64,000 nucleotides of DNA. It comes from Torreya grandis. Taxonomy: Eukaryota > Streptophyta > Pinopsida > Cupressales > Taxaceae. Location of the stretch: positions 1,679,501 to 1,743,500 of the forward strand of contig JARHVA010003166.1 in assembly GCA_037957365.1 (NCBI GenBank). The letters run 5' to 3'. Shown piece after piece: positions 27,820 through 38,516 of the stretch. Numbering within the stretch: the stretch's first letter is position 1; the number at the start of each line of letters is the position of its first letter. The notes under the pieces were generated by a model. The model was not told where the DNA came from. It made no database searches and was given only the letters and a program-made list of their open reading frames with translations. The position numbers and the translations under genes are program-made.

Positions 27820-28930
27820 TACCATAAGACAAGCCTTTGTGTCATTCAATGGTGGAATTCCTTTGAATCTTACCTAATGTGATGATATTCCAATCTCAAC
27901 TCTAAAGGCTCTTCCTTATTTTGTAGTGGAAAATCTAGTTACTTCTATATAACATATTTTAGAGATTGCTAGCCTTTATTTAGTACATCATATGACTCTG
28001 TAAAATGTAGCAATGAGGTTATTATCAACTTGTTTCAAAGGGAAAGAAATTTAGTGGTATAGAGGATTGACTCTTGCATCAATCAACAATTTGGATGAAT
28101 TTGGGGAGGTCTTATGCAAAAACTTTGAAGACAAAAGTGACCACCTTTTACTTGTGGAGTGGCTTACAAAAATTAGTAGATTCAATCATGAATTCATGGT
28201 GGATTTTAATTATAGGTTCTAGAAGACTTGGAATATAATACCTATGGTAATCAAGCCTACAACCAACTATGATTTTCTATACTACTTGAAATTTCTTAAT
28301 TTAGATGTAGCTATGATGATTCAATCCATGGGAGGGAACACTCTACTTGAGGCTTTTGAAAATAGTAATCAAGGCTGAGAATTGACTTATACAAGCAAAC
28401 AATTTCTCTCTAAGGCCACCAATGCCTCTCTCTCTAGAGATCCACCCTCCTACTCTAACTATTAATCCACTCCCAGATTCAACAAAGTTCTATCAAATAG
28501 CAGGTGACCAAGCTAACAGATTGGGGAAGATAGAGAGTCTTCTTAATATTTATAACAAGTTTGTTGAAATGGAAAGACAACAAGCTCCACCATACAAGCC
28601 ATTGTAGAATACCAATCAAAATTATTAGTATAATAGGCCATCCTATTATTCCAATCAACAAGGAAAAGGGTAGAATACTCAATCAAGGCAATACAATATC
28701 AATGCTCCAAAAAACTCTAGAGATATTGTGCCAACTCAAAATAACTATGATCAAGAAGGGAAATGAAACAGTTAGCGGGATTAAGAAAATGGCATGGCAA
28801 TGGTGCCAATTGGTTAGAACACACATCATTCTTATATGCAATAGAGTTCAACTCCTCCTCCAAATGAAATCTAGATAAATAAGGAAGCCTCTCTACCACA
28901 TGGAGACTTTCCTTCATTTACACAATCAAA
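27820..28930 (+). pseudogene. Element B gag
   Basis: Reading frames around 27900-28380 contain LKALPYFVVENLV, CFKGKEI-stop-WYRGLTLASI and EFGEVLCKNFED, then KTWNIIPMVIKPT and GGNTLLEAFENSNQG. This matches the order of the plant retrotransposon Gag capsid domain: a fruit 'KGKAREWYRGL'-type core, 'FxxxFxxQFED' and a C-terminal 'AFxxAxxIE' helix. Frames at 28422-28917 overlap and hold the hydrophilic tail. Stops and shifts occur throughout. Role: capsid protein of the virus-like particle. Confidence 0.7.
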
Positions 28931-29499
28931 AGTGCCAAATAAATGAGGAGGAGATAATGGTAAATCACTTATTAAAACTAAATTTTTAAACTTCCAATAA
29001 GGTGAGAATTCTTTTGAGCACATAGTAGTAAATCAAATTCAAAATATGCCTAATGTTGATAATTGAGTTGTAGCCCATACTAGGTCCAAGAAAAGGGCAA
29101 TTGGAGATGTTTCAAGTCCTGATAAGGAAACCTATTTTCCTTCTTAACCACCATAAAGGACCACCACTCATGATCTACCTTAAAATACATCAACTCAATA
29201 AGTTCAAGATCCAAAGGGGTAGAATTTGAAAGGGCCTTATTTCCTTAGTTCACACAAAATCTAGGAGGCCATCTTAATCTTAAATTATAGTAAAAGACAA
29301 TTACTTCTCCACTTAATATTATGGAGCATATGAATAAAACTTTAGTATTAATTTCAATGTGGGATACACTCTAATCTTAAGACAAAAGGATCATCTATAG
29401 GAGGAGCTTTCAAATCTCAATATCTTTGATAGACCACCTAAAAATGAAAGAGTAAGTGTTGTTCTAACCAAATATAATCCATTTTTTATCCTCAATATC

Positions 29500-29900
29500 C
29501 TAAGGTGATTAAGCCTCCTCCATTCTATCTTTTAGTTATCATAAGAGATTGTCTTGTCCACAATTAAATAATTGATAATGAAACTAGTATTTATATCATG
29601 CCTAAATCCATAGCTAACAAACTAGGGATCAAGTATGAACCTCATGAAAAATGAGTATTACAGTTATATGGTTCTCTTACTAATACTATGGGCATCCTCA
29701 AACATATTAAGATTTTACTTGCTACTTGTCCAAATTTCACCATTTCATAGGATATAGTTATTGTTGATTTACCTCCATACTTTACACTATTCCTATAAAG
29801 AGATTTTATTACTAAAATAGGAGGTTATATTTACTCAAATTAGTCATACATGGTTTTTTTAACTAGATATGGAACTAAAATCACTATAATATCTAAGTCT
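29500..29900 (+). pseudogene. Element B protease
   Basis: Translation gives IIDNETSIYIMPKSIANKLG, then KYEPHEK and LQLYGSLTNTMGILKHIKIL, LATCPNFTI and VIVDLPPYFTLFL with RDFITKIGGYI. In this family the active site is IDSGAxxxxMP; here it reads IDNETSIYIMP, so Asp remains but the following Ser-Gly are changed. The downstream segment LTRYGTKITI (29850 on) corresponds to the protease-RNase H linker. Stop codons replace probable Gln and Ser or Arg codons. Confidence 0.75.
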
Positions 29901-30149
29901 ATTTATATATTTCACCTTGAACCATATAAGCCAAATATGTCTAATATGAATTGTAATATTTTAGAGGAAGATGAGGGTACTATTGATCAAGAACCTTCCA
30001 AGACACTGGAAGGCATACTAGATCTAATCTTAGATGAGTAAGATGATGATAACCATTAGTATGACCCATATAAAGGTATTCACGAAGCTAATTTTGGTGT
30101 CTACTGCATGCATGACTAGGATGACTCATTACCTAGTCTCACCAACTCA

Positions 30150-30570
30150 AAGCAAGATCAAAAGGGAGTATGGAATCTATTCTTTCATGGATCTAGATCA
30201 AAAAATGGAATTGGATATGGTGTAATGTTGGTTTCACCTCAAAATCAAATCTATTATTCTTTAATTATATTTTAGTTCAATTTTACATCAAATACTATAG
30301 AATATGAAGCTCTTATTCATGGCCTTTAGTGGGTTAGAAAGAGAGGTATTAAGCTTTTATAGGTGAAAGGTAATAGTGAGTTGGTAGTGAAACAAGTCAA
30401 AGGTTTAATTTTAGTAAATAACCCCCTCCTAAATGCCTAAAAACACAAATTTTGGGACCTCATGGAATATTTACTAGCATTTGATATCTACTCCATTCCT
30501 ATATGAGCCAATCAACATGTAGATAGACTTGTTGCCATATGAGCACAATGTGATATAGTGTATCAACTCT
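30150..30570 (+). pseudogene. Element B extra RNase H domain (located upstream of RT)
   Basis: The frame beginning near 30168 gives WNLFFHGSRSKNGIGYGVML, then VSPQNQIYYSLI, NTIEYEALIHGL, KGNSELVVKQVKGL, KHKFWDLMEYL and ANQHVDRLVAI. This is the plan of the plant/archaeal-type RNase H found as a second RNase H in some plant Ty3/gypsy elements: FDGSRS...GAG.GV, EYEALI, GDSELV, and NxxADxLA. Two of the acidic active-site residues are changed (D to H in the first motif, D to N in the third); the Glu of EYEAL and the last Asp remain. Its place between protease and RT, rather than after RT, is notable. Stops replace probable Gln or Trp codons. Confidence 0.8.
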
Positions 30571-31049
30571 ATAAAAATAAATATTAGACCCAAATAAATT
30601 ATATATATAGACCTTTAGTCCCAAACAATGAAGTAAGTTGACAAGTCTCTGATAGTGACAAATAGATAGCCTATTTCCTAAAAAATGAGACATATTTTTG
30701 CTCAAAAAATCAAAATAAATTGCAATGCCAATATGAAGATCAAATTGTGAAATTGAGATCAAACAAGATGCCTAAAGGTTTATTAAATTTTGAGATCATT
30801 TTCAATGAGTATAATCAACTTATAAAGGACAAGGTAAACATATCTTCCAAGGAAGAATAATATGAACAAGTTCACAGAGTTGAAGGTAAGCAACTCAACT
30901 GGGGTAAAGTGAACATTGATTATGAGGGATTAGCTTTCATTTCATTATTTAGTGAGTACATGGATTTATTTTCTTGGGAATACCATGATTTTAAAGGGTT
31001 TGTCCCTATATTATCACAACATACTATTGAGCTTGAACAAGATACAAAA

Positions 31050-31770
31050 CCAGTAAGATAGAAGCAAAGGCCCATCAACCCCAAGGTTGAAATTATCATG
31101 AGAAAGGAGCTTACCAAGATGATTGAGTCAAGTATAATATTTTTGATCAATCAATAAAAATAGGTAACAAAACTTTTACCAATGAGAAATATAAATGGAG
31201 AGATAAGACTATGTGTGGATTTTAGAGATTTGAACAAAGTGTCACTGAAAGACCACTATCCTCTTCCTTCCATGGATCAAATCTTGAAGAGGGTATTAGG
31301 TTCACAAAGGTTCTTATTACTATATGGGTACTTAGGTTATAACCAAATATTATTGAAAGAGCAGGATCAATACAAAAAATCTTTCACAACCAAATAGGGT
31401 ACTTATGCCTACCGAAAGATGCCTTTTGGGCTCTCTAATGCTAAAGTAACTTTGTAAAGGGCAATGGATGTTGCATTTCAAGGTATTTTAAGTGAAATGG
31501 TATTAGTTTATCTCAATGAAATTACTATATTTTCAAAGGATCATAATGATCATCTAACACACTTGAGAGTTGTTTTTGATAGATGCAGATGATTTAGAGT
31601 TTCATTGAATCCAAAGAACTGTATCTTTTCAGTGCATGAGGGGAGGCTGCTTGGGCATGTAGTATCCATAGATGGTATTTATATTGATATAGAGAGAATA
31701 TAATCAATCCTTTCTCTATAATTTTACAAACATAATAAATTATTTCAAAGCTTCTTAGGTAAGATCAATT
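31050..31770 (+). pseudogene. Element B reverse transcriptase
   Basis: Contains KQRPINPKVE, GEIRLCVDFRDLNKVSLKDH, YPLPSMDQIL, YGYLGYNQILL, YAYRKMPFGLSNA, YLNEITIFSKD (31509-31541) and VSLNPKNCIFSVHEGRLLGH. These are the ordered motifs of Ty3/gypsy RT. The three catalytic Asp positions are all lost: D to Y in the GYxGYN motif, and YLDD reads YLNE. Two stops stand at probable Trp or Gln codons, for example TAG in TTK-stop-GTYAYRK. Longest open part is 31182-31397. Confidence 0.9.
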
Positions 31771-31899
31771 TCATCTAAATATTTATTACTAGAACTGTAG
31801 AACTGATAAGGCCACTCAATCAAATGCTAAAGAAACATCAAGAATATATTTAGAGTAAGGAGTGTAAAAGAATATTTTAATCCATAAAACAATAAATAA

Positions 31900-32290
31900 T
31901 CCAAGCTCTCACTTTGCTTAATCCATATTTTAATAATGATTTCTTTATGTATGCTTTTTCTACATTTAGTACAATTTCAGCCATGCTTATGCAACATAAT
32001 AATGAAGGTTTAGAGAAACACATTACTTTATTCAGTCAAGCTTTGGAAGAATATAAGGAGAGGTATTATTTTTTTTAAAATAATGTGATTTATATTATAA
32101 TATGTTTTAAAAAATTTAGACATTTTATTTCAAATAAAAAGATTATACTAATGGTAGCTCATCTTAGTGTGAAGGATTTCATCCTCAATAGAGACTTAAG
32201 TGAAACGAGAGATGGATGGGTCACTAAGTGCATGGAAAATGATATTTAATTTAAGGTAAAAAATATGGTCTAGGGTAATAACATCTTGTA
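31900..32290 (+). pseudogene. Element B standard (gypsy) RNase H
   Basis: Shows FNNDFFMYAFSTFSTISAML, MQHNNEGLEKHITLFSQALE, the region after ERYYFF, and MVAHLSVKDFILNRDLSETR followed by DGWVTKCMENDI. This is the RNase H segment that follows RT in Ty3/gypsy Pol (the 'SDAS..GavL.Q', 'pi.ffSk.L...E.nY' plan). Together with 30150-30570 it makes B a dual-RNase H element. Confidence 0.8.
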
Positions 32291-32499
32291 GAAGATGTGA
32301 AAGAAGAAAAGGATATGGTTTTGACACTCCAAGACACCCAACAAGAAGTTAAAACTAATTTTCCATCCAGCTTGACACAAAGCATTGCTAGATTCCTTCA
32401 AATAAGAAAATGTACAATGGTATTGTATGAATCAATGAGAATAAATTTTAGGATAAAATCAATACCATAAATTATAATTTATGGAGTTATATTTAAACA

Positions 32500-33645
32500 G
32501 GACATTGGAGGGATGCTTTTAAGGTGTGTTAAAGCTAATCAATTTGACAAGCTTCTTGAATAATTTCATGATAGTCATTCTAAAGGCCGTTTTGTATCTA
32601 GGACCATAGACAAAAAAATAATTATATCCAATCACTTTTTTCCTAATTTATTTAAGGATGCACATGCATGGGTTAGGAAGTATGCAAAATGTGTAATGTT
32701 TATAGGTGAGTAGATACTAGTTGTTATGCCATTGAAGCCTATTTAGGTTGAGAAACCTTTTATGAAATGGGGTTTAAAATTAATTAGAATGATAAATCCT
32801 TCATATAGTGATGTTCATAAATGGGTTTTTATATCTAAAAAATATTTCACCAAATGGGTGGAAGCAATGCCTTTGAAAGAGGCAAATGAGAGCTTTGTGA
32901 TTGAGTTCTATGAGAGTCTAATTGCCCATTTTAGAGTACCTTCTACTATAATATCAGAAAATGACTTGGCATTCAAGAGTGAAAATATATTTTAATTATA
33001 TATTGATAAAGGTATTTATTTTACATCTTCATCAAATTACTACCCACATGGTAATGGACTAGCTAATTCCATTAACAAGAACCTGATTCAGATCATCAAA
33101 AGAACACTGGAAGATAATTAAATATATTGGAATATAAAGTTAAAGATTGATTTATGGGATAATATAATCACCCCTAAGAATTAAATTATTAATTCACCTT
33201 ATATCTTAGTTTATGGAAGAGAAGTAAGGCTTCTTATCTCATTAGATTTTTCATCTTTAGAACTTGCACACCAACTAGAGCTTCTAGAAAATGATGCAAT
33301 GGAGGTTAGGATGAATGAACTAAGAGAATTAGAAGAGATCAAAGATGATGCCATGCATACCATGTGGTATAACTATAAAAAATTCAAGAAAAAATATGAC
33401 AAAATAGCTTCATCAAGGATATTCTATCAAGGTGACATAGTCTTCAAATGGGATGAGGATCATGCAAAACTAGGAAAACACTCCAAGTTTGATAACCTTT
33501 AGAGAGGACCTTATGTCATCATGAGTTTCAAGGAAAGAAATTAATTTGAGCTTTATAAATTTAATGGAGATATCCTTTGGGGATATATTTCAATGGGAGA
33601 TATCTTAAGTTATGTTATTAGTTTGATCTCATGCTCTTTATACAT
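32500..33645 (+). pseudogene. Element B integrase
   Basis: The N-terminal zinc-binding remnant is at 32560-32710 (FHDSHSKGRF ... WVRKYAKCVMF). The catalytic core has WGLKLIRMINPSYSDVHKWV, ISKKYFTKWVEAMPLKEANE, VPSTIISENDLAFKS and SNYYPHGNGLANSINKNLIQ, then PYILVYGREVRLLIS. The C-terminal part gives DIVFKWDEDHAKLGKHSKFD and a GPYVIM segment ending near 33640. All three DDE residues are replaced: D to K at 32837-32839, D to E at 32957-32959, E to N at 33065-33067. Frames at 32762-32995 and 33299-33502 are the longest open pieces. Role when active: insertion of cDNA into the genome. Confidence 0.9.
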
Positions 33646-33893
33646 AGGTAGATAGGTCTGTCTTTTCCTCCAAGTGATTTTGCACATTGCTTTGTTTGTT
33701 GTTTAGTTAATTTTGGTATATTTTTTTTATTTATTATTGTTTGTGGGTTCCTAATTAGTCCAAAAGTTCTCCAAGAATAAATTAGAGTCCTTTTTTCAAA
33801 TAGTACCTTATTCATTCAGTCATCATGATTAAGTTTGGTCAATGACTAGGTTTCATGACTTGCAGGCTAGTCAAGCCAATTGAGTTTCCAAAA
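33646..33893 (+). other. Element B 3' untranslated spacer
   Basis: About 250 bases between the end of pol and the 3' LTR. No clear polypurine tract: the bases before the LTR read GAGTTTCCAAAA. Confidence 0.5.
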
Positions 33894-36040
33894 TGTTGGC
33901 CATTTTGGACCACATACCAAGATTCACCTAGTCTTAAAGATAAGCCTAGCAGGGTCCTAATTTATGAGTAAATAATATGGCCTAAAATCAGGCTTAACAT
34001 TTTATAAGGAGGGATCCAAGTAAATCCTTAGAAGGTTCATAAGCATTAAGAGGAATGAAAAGGTTGCACAAGCCTTATAAATTCATCATAAATTTGAAGG
34101 GAATATAAAAGGATGAATTTGTTATGTTTAAAGGACCAGACCATCACTAGGATGTCATGTGGAAGTGAACATACCATCTTTTTTGATAATTTTTTATCTT
34201 CACTTAGGAAGCCCCCATGAGCCAAAGGATTGTAGTGCCATGGAGCTCTTCATGTCTAGATCATACCCTAAATATTTCATGCCTACATGACATTATAAAC
34301 TATGTTATAAAGCTTCAAAGTTAGACTTATAAGATGGGATGTTCATGCAAATGTCAAATTCATGCTTAACATTTAGCTTCAAAGATTGATGGTTACATGG
34401 ATATTAATGATAGTCACACAAACATAAATTGATGGGTGCATAGATGTCAAATTTGAAACACAATAAATAATTATTGGGGTTCAAAAATCATAAGATGGTC
34501 ATGCAAGCATCAAATACATTTGCACAAATGTAAAATATGGGTATAAAACATGAATTTTAAGCTTGTGAGATACCCATTTGAGTTTAAATGGTAGGTCTAG
34601 GCAAATTAGATGGTCCATTTTCATTCATAAATCTTGATCCAATAGTACAAACTTGAGTCAACATGTCAAAGGATATTCATGGAAAGAAATCAATGAATTT
34701 AATTTATTCATAACAAGGATATCAATGGCATGTAGGATGTCAAAAAGGTAAATATTTGATAGTGGGGATCTACGAGGCCAATGAGAGTAAAGATAGGTTG
34801 GAGCAATTTGATTAGTCCCAGTTGTTTATCGATGACCAAAAGTCAAACCTAAGAAGCTTTCCTATTGGAAGTTGAAGAAGAAAATTTTGACCAAAGCATG
34901 GAGCCAAGTTTAAGTTTGTCTCAAGTTAAATTATATCTAAATTTTTGAAGGATGACACCAAGGTAGACATGTAGACTTCAATGGCTTCATGTCAGATCCA
35001 ACTACATGAAAGTGACCCTTCTCTTCACTCTTTCATGCCTTAATAAAATAATAAAGAGTAGTTAGGAATATGAGAAAAATCTAAAAAAATGATCTAATGG
35101 TTATAACTGCATTGATGCTAAAACCTAGCTCAAAAAAACTTGGTCCCACTATTACAACCATAAAGAAGCATCAATGAAGGAATAATGTAGTGGTGAAATG
35201 GATTGAAGTGACCTAGATCAATCAAGAATATTGAATGAGAATAAATGTAGAAGTAGTTGTAACTATAGTTTACATGGATTTATTCTCATTTTGATTCCTT
35301 TTTAAACACCAAAATCCCTCTCTCTTACTCCCCTTTCTTCTATAAATATAGCCTTTGAGATATTATTAAATATCCCTCATGTTGGTATGGCTAGACTCTA
35401 CCATAAATTATATTATACACCTCTTGGAGAAATGAATAGAGAATTTTTTAGTTGTTTATTAATATATTCTTAGTGTTTTGTATTTTTTTGATATGAAAAA
35501 GTGGTTGTCATCTTCCCTTTATAGGGCCAAATTCAACCTAAGTGCTAATAAACTTTTCTTGCAAGTCATCTAGTGTGTCCTAAGTTTGATGTCTCAGGTA
35601 TAGAGTGTATAGTTAATTGTAAGTGGTTACAATCAACCCTTATCCTCATTTCCCTCTTACCTAAGTCCATCAAATTGACCTCTAGGTGAAGTATTATTGC
35701 TTGGAAACTATTGTAGACATTGTATTAATTCTATTCATATTATATTAGTGTGTTAATGAGTTCAATCTTGAGAGTGGATCTTTGAACATTCAATTTATCA
35801 CCACATGTTAGAATAGGTTTCATTTTATGCAATCCCTTGACTCTTTTCACTCCAATTTGTTTAGGTCTTAAAAAGATAGGTCCAAACTATCATATCTAAG
35901 GAACTAGAATCATTAAGAAACCCTAAAGGTTTGGTCTAGATATAGGCATACCATAACCTTAGATCATTCCTCTACTAGTATAGGTATGATTCAAACTTGA
36001 GAAATATAACCTCTATTGGGTGCTATCTAGATAGCTAACA
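33894..36040 (+). repeat. Element B 3' LTR
   Basis: Partner of 25363-27540. Ends CTAACA, directly followed by the GGGTT duplication. TATAAATA at 35341-35348. Confidence 0.95.
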
Positions 36041-36045
36041 GGGTT
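36041..36045. repeat. Element B target-site duplication, right copy (GGGTT)
   Basis: Identical to 25358-25362. Confidence 0.95.
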
Positions 36046-37230
36046 CACATTTGAGGAACTCAAGGTGGACCTTCTACCTTAATGCTTGTGTAGACATATC
36101 ATAAAGTTGATCATTCAAGAACCTTATCGTACATGTATGGATAACTAAATGACATCTATATACAAATTCAAAGTTTGACTCACCCTTGGCTTGAGACATG
36201 GAGGTAAGTGATTGGATGCTAAGGTTAAATAGTTTTGAGATGTTAAAGTATAGGAGGAAGTCATCTAGAAGGAATAAGAAGATAGAAAGAGAATTTGGAG
36301 TTAGATTTTGGAACCAAATAAGAGATTAAACTCACAAGGAGTGAGTGAAGAGATTCAAAATCATACCTTCATCCTATTATTAATATACATGCAATCATAA
36401 ATAACATGATATGCTCTATGGGACTAGTGTCCTGAATCCCATTGAATTTGGGTAGTTTAGGTATATGAGTAAGAAGGGGAATAAAATGCACCCAAGGGGT
36501 AAGAGTATTCCTATGGACATCCTCATAGGCATGATTAATAGTGGGTTGGTGATGAGATTTGAGAGGAGGCTCATGGAGGTTATGATGTTGCTTATGCTTA
36601 TAGGTCTCATTGTAACCTTGGTCATGAAAGGGATGATGTTGAGGTGGCTCCTACAATGGGAGATGCTCATGATAGAAATCCTACCTTAGGGTGGGGAATG
36701 ACCATGGGCAAGGTACCATTCCTTGTGAGGATGATGGACATCATGACATACTCATGGAAATGGTCATGGTGACATAGGTCTCCATAACACTGACCACATG
36801 TCATCAAATGAGTGTCAACATGAGGGAATTGATGCTCAAGATAATCATCCCATAAATCTCTAGGCCACAAGTGATCAAAATCAACATGATCATTTGAGAC
36901 TCTAAAGGAAAGATTATGAGGATGGGAGGACTCCACATGATGGAGATGGTTTTCCAAGATAGAATGCCTATGTACCATAACATGGACATGAGGGGGTTAT
37001 TTCTATAGATTTTGCTACTAAGAAAGAGGTGGGTAACTCACATGATAACTAGTCAAGGCATTCAAAATAGAGTGGGTATTATCTCTATCTCCTAAAGGCA
37101 TCTACGTCAATCATTAATAATCACACGTAGATAATCAAGCCTTAGTTGTAAAAGGGGATCCTCATCACCTTGAATGAGTGAATGAACCATGACATGAGGC
37201 CAAGAGGAAATATCCTCAGATGAATTAATC
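36046..37230 (-). pseudogene. Element A gag, part upstream of the B insertion
   Basis: On the minus strand, from right to left: a hydrophilic His, Asp and Met rich N-terminal region (36989-36667), then IPKLPKFNG (36464-36438) followed by PIEHIMLFMIAC, then FLFLLDDFLLYFNISKLFNL, SQAKGESNFEFVYR (36197-36153) and RFLNDQLYDM. This is the order of the plant retrotransposon Gag domain: PKLPKFNG, SPxEHV, 'W..L...F...F', 'KQkegEsfreyv.Rw', 'F...L'. The reading breaks at 36046, where element B was inserted, and resumes at 25362. Several stops and shifts. Confidence 0.7.
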
Positions 37231-37300
37231 TCAAACTATTGGAAAGGAGACCAAGTCCTTTGGTTATAGATCTACCAATCTTGTTCCTTGTGGAACATGA

Positions 37301-38494
37301 TGTAGACATCCAATTCCTAACACTATTGTGTTAAAATTGTCAATCTTACTTGAAATTTATGAAAATGCACAATTTAGGCCAAAATCACTTAAACATGCTA
37401 AATGGTTTGAGATTGTCATAGATAAGTGCTGATTTATGCTAATGTATCCATAAATAAGGTAATGTATTTTATGTGATTATTAACTTTTCTCAAATCATTT
37501 CAAGTCAAAATGACAAAAATGCATTTTGGTACTCTAGATCATTCTTTTCTTCTAATTCAAAAGCACATGACATGTACATGTGTAATTTTAAGTTGAAAAC
37601 ATCCTAAATGGGATGATGGTCCATACACAACTAACATCTCCTTTTAATTCCTCTCTAGTCAAATTGTAACCCAATAATATGACATTATAACTAGTTTGAT
37701 CAATGAAGTGCAACTAATTTCTAAAGAATTTTAAACTTTGATTAATCTTATTTAGGTAAATTAAAACAAATTATGAACTTAAGTAAGATTTCCATAGAAT
37801 TTATTGAATATTTCTTTATTGGAAATTGATTCCTATTAGCTTCATCATCAAATGACATCATTTGTGTAGTGATATACATAAGCCATAAATGCAACAAATA
37901 TCAAGTTTATGGCCTCCCATGCCTCTTTAATGTTCATTTCTTCCAAATATTTGAGGATAGTTATAGATATTATTTACATAATTGGATTAATTGATGGCCA
38001 CACATCTTGATCTCAAGATTGATGGTCATGGTTGATCTTGATTAATTTTTAATATCTATAAATAGGATAGCCAAGATGACCATTTTAAAGCTTAATTTAT
38101 GTATACTTATAATGAAGGATTCTCTCTACAAGACATTTTAATGTAGTTTGATAATGCTTTATTTATAATAGGATAGCTTCATTGATAGGCAAAACATTGA
38201 TTTCATATCATGAACCTAGTTTAGTTGGTATTCTTGAGATGATGGAAGAGCTTTGAGTTCATCATTGTTGAAGACTTAAGCACAAAATCAATGGGAAAAT
38301 CATGTTTTGAGCTGTATTTATGTGATGAGAAGCTCTTGGGAAGGTAATATGTATGCGATTTATTTCATTTTCTCTTAATTGTCATTTGAACAACCCGTTT
38401 GAATAGGTTGGCTTATCTTGTTAGTTCTTTATGTATTTTTCTTTATTTTCATGAATAATGCTTGATCTAACCATATTTGTAATCTATCTCTACA
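37301..38494 (+). repeat. Element C 5' LTR
   Basis: Begins TGTAGACATC and matches 51711-52945. Clear from ATTCCTAACACTATTGTG onwards to TCTCTACA. TATAAATA at 38057-38064. Confidence 0.9.
38057..38064 (+). promoter_or_regulatory. Element C LTR TATA box
   Basis: TATAAATA, conserved in the 3' LTR at 52507-52514. Confidence 0.65.
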
Positions 38495-38496
38495 TC

Positions 38497-38516
38497 TTGA
38501 CATGACCAATGGAACC
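38497..38516 (+). promoter_or_regulatory. Element C primer-binding site
   Basis: TTGACATGACCAATGGAACC, two bases after the 5' LTR. Aligns with the B, A and E sites. Confidence 0.7.

Larger units (their letters stand above)
25363..36040 (+). mobile_element. Element B: full-length Ty3/gypsy retrotransposon, degenerate
   Basis: Seen: LTRs 25363-27540 and 33894-36040, perfect 5-bp duplication GGGTT outside, TG...CA ends (the 5' LTR ends TA by mutation), PBS, and in order gag, protease, an extra RNase H, reverse transcriptase, standard RNase H and integrase, all plus strand and all with stops. Length is 10,678 bp. LTR similarity is roughly 80-85% by eye, so insertion is ancient. It split the gag of element A. 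RT and IN catalytic acidic residues have been replaced, so the element is dead. Confidence 0.95.

Noticed and set aside
36416..36989. Several overlapping frames on both strands as separate genes
   Set aside because: The minus-strand reading is the decayed gag of element A; the plus-strand frame is its shadow.
37311..37320. Element C LTR starting at 37311/51721 instead of 37301/51711
   Set aside because: The ten bases before also match at 7 of 10, a TG stands at 37301, and the polypurine tract ends exactly at 51710.
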